Positions 56,468 through 64,000 of a stretch of DNA of 64,000 bases are shown piece after piece. The first letter of the stretch is position 1. Each line of letters opens with the position of its first letter. The notes under the pieces were generated by a model. It had not been told where the DNA came from. It searched no databases and saw only the letters and a program-made list of their open reading frames with translations. Source of the DNA: Tuctoria greenei (taxonomy: Eukaryota > Streptophyta > Magnoliopsida > Poales > Poaceae). The position numbers were made by a program, and so were the translations under genes. Location: the NCBI GenBank assembly GCA_036927565.1, contig JAYESD010000010.1:41843298-41907297 (forward strand). The letters are read 5' to 3'.

Positions 56468-58100
56468 GAACTCGCGCTCATCGCTTTCCTCCGGGCTAAT
56501 GTCGACGTGTTTGCCTGGCAACCGTCACAAATGCCTGGGATCCCCAGGGAAGTGATTGAGCACAATCTGAAGATCTACCCCGACGCCAAGCCTGTGCATC
56601 AGAAGCCTCGAAAGAAATCCATAGAGCGACATAACTTCATTCGACAAGAAGTGAAGAAGTTGCTTGAAGCTGGATTCATCCGAGAAGTCTTCCATCCAAA
56701 ATGGCTGGCAAACCCAGTCGTTGTGCCCAAGGCCGGCGAGAAGCTTCGGATGTTTATCAACTACACAACACTAAATAAGACATGTCCAAAAGATCCATTC
56801 CCATTACCTAGAATAGATCAGATAGTGGATTCCACCTCCGAGTGTGAATTACTGTGTTTCCTAGACACATATTATGGGTATCATCAAATCAGAATGTCTA
56901 GGGAAGATGAAGAGCATACCTCTTTCATCACAGTAGATGGATTGTACTATTATACATCCATGCCATTTGGTCTCAAGAATGCAGCTTCAACCTTTGTACG
57001 AGCTATGTACAAAACCTTTGAAGAACTCATTAGAGACATAGTGGAAGTGTACGTCGACGACATCGTGGTCAAGGTCAAGAATAAGGAGTCACTCCTTAAC
57101 ACCTTGCAGGCTGTCTTCGACAAGCTGCAGGTCACCCGCACAAAGCTAAATCCAAACAATTGTGTCTTCGGGGTTAGCTCCGGAAAACTTCTTGGTTTCC
57201 TGGTAAGTCAACGGGGCATAGAAGCTAATCTGGCGAAGATCAAAGCCATTGAAGACATGCGGTCACCAGCCCGCATCAAAGATGTCCAAAAGCTAACTGG
57301 ATGTCTAGCAGCCCTCAGCTGGTTCACTTCAAGACTAGCGGAATGGGCACTCCCCTTCTTCAAGTTATTAAGGAAGTCCAGAACATTCCAATGGCCTGAA
57401 GAAGAAGAAAAGGCGTTCCAGGAGCTAAAACATCTCCTCACCACCCTACCAATTTTGGTAGCTTCGAACCCTGGTGAGCCTTTGCTGCTTTACATTTCAG
57501 CCACTGACGAAGTCGTCAGTATGGTCCTGGTTGCGGAGAGACCAGAACCATCCCATACTCAAGAGTCCAGACCCCTTCAGGAGGGTCTGGAGGTTCCTGA
57601 AAGCGAGTCTGGGTCCCAGCTCCCAGACTTGAATCCACAAGAAGTTACTTTAGAAGACCCAGATCCCTCCGGGAGGTCCAGGTCGCTTCTGAAGAAGCTC
57701 CAGGTTCCTCCAGCAAGGATCCAGAAGTCTCCAAAGAAAATCTGGACCCCTCCGGGAGGATCCGGATCAATGAAGAGGAAGCTCCGGGCCCCTCCAGGAG
57801 GGTCCGGACCCTCCATCGTCCAGTGTACTTCAATAGTGAAGTACTTCATGACGCCAAGACTCGATGCCTAGAGGTGCATAAGCTGCTCTATGCAGTTCTT
57901 ATTGCCTACAGGAAGCTTCGCCATTACTTCCAAGCTCATAAAATCTCAGTGGTGACTTCTTACCCACTTCGAGCAATCTTGCATAATCCCAACTCAACTG
58001 GGAATATTGCAAAGTGGGCAGCGGAATTGGCCAAATTCGATCTCGAATTCATTTCAAGGCAAGCAATCAAGAGTCAAGCATTGGCAGACTTCGTGGTGGA
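56468..58100 (+). pseudogene. Tat-E reverse transcriptase and first RNase H with repeat-bearing linker
   Basis: It is in the gag frame directly after the TAG. RT has FIREVFHPKWLANPVVVPK, INYTTLNKTCPKDPFPLPR, GYHQIRMSREDEEH, SMPFGLKNAASTFVRAMY and YVDD at 57050-57061, with an intact thumb (KLLGFLVSQRGIEANLAKIK). RNase H starts LLLYISATDEVVSMVLVAER. An in-frame linker of about 90 residues (57541-57815), made of the GGACCCCTCC-GGGAGGGTCC repeat, follows. A one-base shift near 57820 precedes YFNSEVLHDAKTRCLEV and KLRHYFQAHKISVV. Most of the RT looks undamaged. Confidence 0.88.
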
Positions 58101-58600
58101 ATGGACTCCCTCTCCATCAAACCCTGGGGGGCCCCAGCGAGCAGAAGCCAGAACACAAGGCTCCGGTCTTCACCGAGCCTCACTGGACCCTCTACTTCGA
58201 CGGCTCCATGCAAAAGCTGGGGGCCGGAGCTGGAATCCTTCTCCTCGCACCAACCGGAGAGAAGGTAAAATACATGGTACACCTTGACTTCAAGGCGACC
58301 ATCAACATGGTGGAATATGAAGCACTCATTTACGGACTAAGGGTGGCACTATCATACGGTGTCAAGCAACTACTAGTCAAGGAAGATTCACAGCTCATCA
58401 TTAAGCAAGTGAAGGGTGAATGCTCCTGCAACAATCTCCAGCTAGCTGCTTACCTCCTTGAAGTCCAGAGGCTTCAGAAGGACTTTGAAGTCCTAGATCT
58501 CCACCATGTCCAGCGTGCCCACAACGCTGAAGCCGACGAACTCTCGATGAAAGCGTCAACCGGAGCTCCGGCTCCTAACGGAACTTTTGTCCGGAGGTAG
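58101..58600 (+). pseudogene. Tat-E second (archaeal-type) RNase H
   Basis: HWTLYFDGSMQKLGAGAG carries the first Asp, INMVEYEALIYGLRVAL the Glu, LLVKEDSQLIIKQVKGE an Asp and VQRAHNAEADELSMKAS the last acidic residue. A one-base change near 58130 returns to the gag frame, cancelling the shift at 57820. The frame stops at TAG 58598-58600; the linker to integrase continues in frame after it. Confidence 0.86.
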
Positions 58601-60011
58601 TCAAAACTCACAGCTCAGCCTGCCGAACTGAGCGAAGGGGGAGAGATCAGCATCCCGAAATTGACAGTCCCGATGGCCCTGTTACCATGGCAGCCATCAA
58701 GGGTCGTAGGTGCTCCCGGAAGCTCCGAGCAACCCAGCACGCAAGACTCAAATGCTCAAGTTAGTTCCGATGCATGGATCTCGGAGATCCGGAACTACTT
58801 GAAAGACAACATCCTTCCTGACGATGATGTATCTGCTGATCGGGTAGTCAGATTGGCTAAAAGATACACGTTGGTAGAAGGGGATCTCTACCGACGCAGT
58901 GCTAATGGCATCCTAATGCGGTGCATCATAAGGGAAGAAGGCTACGAGCTCCTCGCAGAAATCCATGGAGGCGAGTGTGGGAACCACGCGTCTTCCCGCA
59001 CGCTGGTTGGTAAAGCCTTTCGGCATGGCTTCTACTGGCCTACAACACTCCAGGATGCAACTGAGCTGGTGAAGAAATGCGAAGCATGTCAATTCCATGC
59101 AAAGCAAATTCACACACCGGCTCAGCCCTTACAAATGATACCTCCTACATGGCCCTTCGCTGTGTGGGGGATGGACATCTTTGGACCTTTCCCAAGAGCC
59201 ATCGGAGGTTACAAGTTCCTGTACGTTGCCATTGACAAGTTCACCAAGTGGCCGGAAGCAACTCCAGTTGTGACAATCAACAAGCAATCTGCTATCAACT
59301 TTTTGCAGTCCATTGTATGCAGATTTGGAGTCCCAAACAAAATCATCACTGATAATGGGACCCAATTCACAAGCTCTGCATTTTAAGGATATTGTGAAGA
59401 CCTCGGCATTCAAGTTTGCTACGCCTCTGTAGCTCACCCTGCAAGCAATGGCCAATCCGAGAGAGCTTATGCTGAAATCTTTAAAGGACTCAAAACGTGC
59501 ACCTATGAGCGCTTGAAAAAACATGGAGCCAACTGGATTGAAGAGCTTCCGCCCACTTTATGGGCCAACAGGACAACTCCAAACCGGTCAACTGGAGAGA
59601 CACCCTTCTTCTTGGTGTATGGAGCTGAAGCAATCCTTCCACCGGAAATCACCTTGGGGTCACTCCGGGTCCGAACCTTCGACGAAGCCACGCAGGACCA
59701 GCTCCGGCGTGAAGACCTAGACCTCCTTGAGGAGGGAAGGTGCCAAGAAGCTGTTCGGAATGCCCGATAACGCCAAGCCCTTCGGCGCTATCATCAGCGG
59801 CATGTACACAACTGACAGCTCGAGGAAGGCGATCTGGTGCTACGGAGAATAAAATCCAGAGAAGGGTTAAACAAACTCTCCCCCAGCTGGGATGTACCCT
59901 TCCGAGTGATTAAAGTATCCCATTCCGGAAGCGTTCGCTTGGCTACCGAGGATGGGACACCTCTCCCAAATCCTTGGAACATTGAGCACCTCCGTAAGTT
60001 CTACACTTAAT
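58601..60011 (+). pseudogene. Tat-E integrase
   Basis: The zinc-binding domain is HGGECGNHASSRTLVGKAF with KKCEACQFHAK. The core has VWGMDIFGPFPRA, ITDNGTQFTSSAF and NGQSERAYAEIFKGLK, so all three catalytic acids are present. A TAA at 59384-59386 replaces a Gln codon in the core, a TAA lies at 59768-59770 and a TGA near 59813. The C-terminal domain has VLRRIKSREGLNKLSPSWD and ends NIEHLRKFYT with TAA at 60007-60009. Everything is in the gag frame. Confidence 0.88.
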
Positions 60012-61197
60012 ATCAAGGAGGTGACTTAATATCAAGGAGGTGAGTCTGTAGTAACTTGAGGTGTATGTTATAGAGTCATTGTATGGAGTCGGGTAGTTCC
60101 TCCGAGAGAAGAGCCGGACCTTTCCCAGAAGGTCCGCAACTTTCATGCAACACTTGTCACAGTCTCAGGACTAAAAGTGTGGCTAGCTACCCTAGGTCAA
60201 ATTTGAAATTAAACACGCTTAGCCTGGTTCCGTACCCTAAGAGTGTACTTGTTTCATCTGTACCCCGGACCTATAATGAAAGACATCTTCATGTGAAACA
60301 GACTACACGTGCATTTATTTTGTACAGGCTCAACATTTTTTATTTTTCTCTTTCTTGTCTATAACAAAGTTGTGCAATTCTTAAGAAATTTTAGTTCGAC
60401 CAGTTCATGTACAATTCAAGTTGTATTGTCAATTCTTTTGGATTCAAATATTGTTCATGGCCCACTCGCCTGAATGCCGCCAAGCCAACCTAGGGCCGGA
60501 GTGTTCTATCGACTTAGCCTGGTCAAGCACCCTAAGTACGCCACTCTACCTACACCCCGGCAGGCCGAAGTAAGGAGGGTCCAAGTACAATTGGATCTGG
60601 AAGAAAAGACAACCCATTCGGAGCAACCAAGCTCCGGTAAAGCTAGTGGGGCCAGCCGTCGATACTAAATAAAAGATGGTGAGAAGACCCCACAAACGGA
60701 GTCTGCTGCCGACAAACTACGTGTTGGCAAAGGTCACCGCCGGAGCTACTAGCTGTGACACCCCGGAGGACTAACTATCGATGCTCTACGCATTGATAGG
60801 GACTATTGTCGGAGCTACTAAGCTCCGACGATAGACCATGTCGGAGCTTCTAAGCTCCGACAACCTCAGGGGTCCTTCACTATCGAAGACTTCAGACCTA
60901 CACTCTACAAGTTCGAAGCAAATGAGTGTTCAACAAAACACAATATCCTCTTGGTACATGTTCACAATCAAATTGTGTACATCTACCAGGGGGCCAAGTG
61001 AATACAAAAGTGTTGAAGACAAAAAGTGAAATTCAAAAAAATTTGGGGATTTCATTCATCTGGAGACAAGGGATTACAAAATTGAGGAAGAAAATGAGAG
61101 AATACAAGTGGGAGCTACGGAGATGGTCCTAGACCCTATGGAAGAACTGGGCGACCTTCTGAGCAACCTCTGACACATTGGCTCGGGCGGCTTCACC
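60012..61197 (+). other. Tat-E post-pol spacer with conserved blocks and weak repeats
   Basis: A 20-bp tandem duplication (ACTTAATATCAAGGAGGTGA) lies at 60005-60043. AGGTGAGT is at 60038-60045. CTAAGTACGCCACTCTACCT is at 60532-60551. About three degenerate ~70-bp repeats carry GGAGCTACTAAGCTCCGAC (60690-60880). The hairpin at 60953-60987 next to GGCCCCCTGGTAGATGT (minus, 60979-60995) lies about 210 bp beyond the aORF stop. No sense gene is seen. Confidence 0.7.
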
Positions 61198-64000
61198 TTA
61201 TCCTTCGACGAGACCTTCAAGCACCGGGTCCAGAGGGAATTGGGGATTCCGGCTGGTGTAGCACGTCAGCACATACTCTGCGACGTTCCTCACAAGGGAT
61301 TGTCCCTCAACCTCCAACTGGTCCGCGATGACGTCGCCCACCTTGGAGAGTTTGCTACCCGCCGAGCTCAGCGCTTGCAACGCCAGGTCCGGCTCCGGCT
61401 CCGAATCATCCGGACGCACGGGACTGAAGCCCATTGGTGTCAGCGCGTCGTTGGCCTTGCCCAGGAACTCCCAAACCTGTAGGGAGTCTGCAGCCCTCAA
61501 GCCCTTCAGTTCTTCCAAGGATCTTTTGGCCGCCACCAGTTCAGAATTCTCGCGAACGAGGCGCTCAACTTCTTTGGCGTTTTGCTGAATCTTTTCAGCA
61601 ACTCGCTTCTCAAGTTTTCCGAGCTCCTCCTCCTGGAGGTAGATCTTGTTCCGGCGGTCAACCAGGTCCTTCTCCCTGCCCCTTACTTTCTTCTCCCTGA
61701 CAGCGAGGGCACACTCTTGCTCGTAGAGTTCCTGCCCTCGCACCCAGGCGTTCTCCTCCTCCTCAGCGCAGCGCTCTTCCAATTTCTTGGCGCGCTCTTC
61801 GAGGCCCTTGTCAGCCAGAGCCACCTTTTCGGTGAGCTCCTCCTCCCTCCTCAAGACGTCATCCCACAGCTCTAGGAGTTTCAGCTCTTCATCTTCGAGC
61901 CTTTTCTCCCTCTCTTCAAGTGCCTCCCAGCGCTTGATGAGAGTAGTGTTAATGGCCTCAAGCCTTTCTTGGCGTTCATCGGCTGCACGATTAGCTGCTT
62001 TGGTCTGCTCATAAATGGCCTGGGATTGAGCGTCAAGGGCGTGAGTCATACTCTCCCTGTCATCCAATAATTTGCCCCAGTATTCCAGGCGGACCTTCTC
62101 CCGTTTGATCCACTCTTTGTCATCTGCTAGCCTCGACTGCGCCAGCTTGGTCTCGAAGTAGAGCCGGTTACGCCACCGCCTAAGGGTTTGGCCCTCCTCT
62201 TCAAGAGCCTTGCTGTCGTCGAAGAAGGCCAGTTGAACTTGACGCAGACTAGAACAGGTGTTGTTAATAGACAATGACAACAGGATAGGTTCTGGACCTG
62301 CTGGGGTCTCCTCCGCTGGTTCCAGCGGGTTCTCGCTGACAAAAATTGGGTCCCACTCCACAAGAGTGGTCCCCTAAACCTCTACGGCACTAGGACCGTC
62401 CGCCGGGATGGCCTCAGTCACCATTGAAGAAGGTCCCGCTGATGAAGTTCCGACCTCCGGAAGTGGTTCCGAAGGCCCCACCACCAGGTCTTCATTTTCC
62501 CCCTTAGGCAGGGGGCCAGCAACCTCTTCTGGGCACTCTGGCTCAGCCGCGGGAACTTCCAGCGTCGTCATTCCAGGAGCAGGGGCTGCTTCTGGATCCG
62601 GCCTGGGCACCTCCTTTACTGGGGGCTCGAGCACCGACGCCTCCGCAACAACCGGCTCGGGAGCCGGAAAGTCTTCAACATCAACCGGCCCTGCGGCCGG
62701 AGCTCCAACAACGACCGGCTCTGCGGTCGGTGCTTCAGAGGTAGCCGGCCCAACCGCCGGGACTTCCTCAACATCTGGCGCGCACGCCGAGACTTCAATT
62801 ACCTCCGGCTCAACCATCGGAGCTTCGACAATTTCCGGCTCTGGGGCCGGAATTACTGCTTCCTTCGGCTCAACGGTCGGAGCTTCCATCATCTCTGCAC
62901 CAGGACCCGGAGCTTCAACCTTCAGGGCAGGTGCCGCTGGCGCATCTTCTCTCCCGCGGTCCGGCGCTACCATGGGAGTCTCTGGGGATGAGTCGAGGTC
63001 CATGACCACAACAGCTGGCGCTGGAGCTGTTGCAGCTTCAGCCACCACTTGGGGCGGCACCGGAACAGGAGTAGAAGCTTCCGCCCTCACAGCTTCAGCT
63101 GTCGTGGCTGAGGGTGGAGCCTCATTCCTCTTCTTTGGAATGCTACAGATGATGTATGAAGAAACTTAAAAAAACAGTTACTACAACAAAACAACTGTCT
63201 GAGGTAAATATTAAAAATTACCTTGGGAGGCTTCCGCACCAGCTTGCGCGGAACCTCTTTCCCGGGCGTTCTGGGCTGACCATAGCCGCCGCCGGAGTGG
63301 AAGCTCCGGAACGCCCCCCGGGACTCGTTGCAGCCATGGGCATTTCCCTAGTCGAGGCCCCCCTCGATCGGGAAGAACCTCCGGACCTAGAGGCCTCAAC
63401 CAGCCCCGGTGCTTGCATGCCCAGAGCTAGCACCCCGGGAGGACGCCGCTACAGGTACAGTCGTCGCGGTTGTAGAAGACCTCCCCCTCCGGGAAGAAGG
63501 AGTTGATGCAGAGGTTGCAGGCCTAACGGACCTTCCGTCGGCATGCTGAAGTTTCCTCTTCCGGCTCAAAGGTTCGTCCGTCGGCTCCTTGCCCTTGCTG
63601 ATGGTTTCGATCCTTGGCTTCGGGGCAGGGTCGGAGCCACCTTCGGAAGCCCCAGGGATCACCACCCTAGAGGTCGATCTTCTCTCGACAACACCAAGGT
63701 CGTCAAGCACAGGCATCTTCCACCGGAGCTCCCTGCTGAACTTTACTTCCACGTTCAGAGGGAGAAAAGCTGATGGCGGAGTCAAGTCGTCACCTGCGAC
63801 GTCGGTGCCGTGCTGGAACTTCTTGAGATGAAACTCCAAGGTTGCCCCCGCCATGTTGGACTTCAGCCTGGTCTCGACCTGGTCATCGTCCATCACACTG
63901 TTGATGGCCCAAGAGAGTTTTTCTCTCCTCTTCAGTGGTGCCCACCTGTTGACCAGGAAGTTGCAAAACACCGCCTGAGGGGTTAATCCTCCCTCCACGC
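61198..64000 (-). pseudogene. Tat-E antisense ORF (aORF), 5' end outside the window
   Basis: Exon 1 (63222 to beyond 64000) has FCNFLVNRWAPLKRREKLSW, LKKFQHGTDVAGDDLTPPSA and a basic Ser/Thr-rich part, with one frame change near 63410. After a 79-bp intron, exon 2 (63142 to 61198) holds Pro/Glu/Val/Ala repeats (VEAPMVEPEVIEVSA type). Then a long charged coiled coil of about 300 residues (LDDRESMTHALDAQSQAIYE, RVAEKIQQNAKEVERLVREN) ends with RNVAEYVLTCYTSRNPQFPL. The only break in exon 2 is TAG 62374-62376. The length and the charge pattern suggest a structural or self-associating protein (inference). Function is unknown. Confidence 0.82.
63143..63221 (-). other. Predicted 79-bp phase-2 intron in the Tat-E aORF
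   Basis: On the minus strand exon 1 ends CCTCCCAAG and the intron begins GTAATT. It ends CATCTGTAG before CATTCCAAAGAAG. Joining AG+C gives a Ser codon and keeps the frame, and read-through meets TAA at once. It occupies the same place and phase as the intron at 4117-4194. Confidence 0.8.

Larger units (their letters stand above)
53152..64000 (+). mobile_element. Tat-E: Tat-type Ty3/gypsy retrotransposon, 5' LTR through aORF, runs off the window
   Basis: The order is LTR, gag, protease, RT, RNase H, second RNase H, integrase, spacer, antisense ORF. Gag through integrase is almost all in one frame (frame of ATG 54050) with about seven lesions, making this the best preserved and youngest Tat copy here. 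The aORF 5' end and the 3' LTR lie to the right of the window. Confidence 0.92.

Overview
This window is plant nuclear DNA built almost entirely of nested LTR retrotransposons. A grass (Poaceae) is the most likely source. That is inferred from the mixture seen: Tat-type Ty3 elements with an antisense ORF, a Sirevirus-type Ty1/copia element with an envelope-like ORF, a CRM-like chromovirus and an Athila-type Ty3 element. I found no intact host gene, rRNA, tRNA gene or CRISPR array. All coding regions are retroelement genes, and nearly all carry stops or frameshifts.

Layout. (1) 1-14067: 3' part of a Tat-type element (Tat-A, + strand), comprising the end of pol, a spacer, 72-bp repeats, an antisense ORF (aORF, - strand) and the 3' LTR. 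That LTR is split at 6201/13305 by a complete CRM-like element (CRM-B, 6202-13304, TSD AGCTC). (2) 14413-24994: Tat-C, - strand, two LTRs with an imperfect TSD (ATCAT/ATCAC). It has gag, a damaged protease, a large satellite-like array and an aORF, but no reverse transcriptase, RNase H or integrase, so it is a non-autonomous derivative. (3) 24995-29833: older unclassified repeats, a 236-bp Mutator-like MITE with 9-bp TSD, and a two-copy 301-bp tandem duplication. (4) 29834-38281: Athila-type sequence arranged LTR, short internal remnant, LTR, long decayed gag-pol. The long part carries an unidentified 0.9-kb insertion and a 544-bp hAT-like MITE. (5) 38282-46050: Tat-D, + strand, inserted in the Athila integrase. 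(6) 46051-53151: Sire-F, a Sirevirus on the - strand, inserted in the Tat-D spacer. (7) 53152-64000: Tat-E, + strand, inserted in the Sire-F integrase and running off the window.

The insertion order on the right side is therefore Athila, then Tat-D, then Sire-F, then Tat-E (youngest). On the left, Tat-A is older than CRM-B.

How the parts work together. In each Tat element the sense strand encodes gag, protease, RT, a first RNase H, a second archaeal-type RNase H and integrase. Behind pol lie a noncoding spacer, tandem repeats and an oppositely oriented aORF (Transposase_28-like domain, acidic/proline repeats, coiled coil). Comparing the Tat copies shows features conserved against a decayed background: a phase-2 intron of 78-79 bp in the aORF, a 17-nt block plus hairpin just 3' of the aORF, a 20-nt block after pol, a splice-donor-like site just after the pol stop, a TAG between protease and RT, and palindromic repeats inside the first RNase H. 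These are the observations most worth following up.
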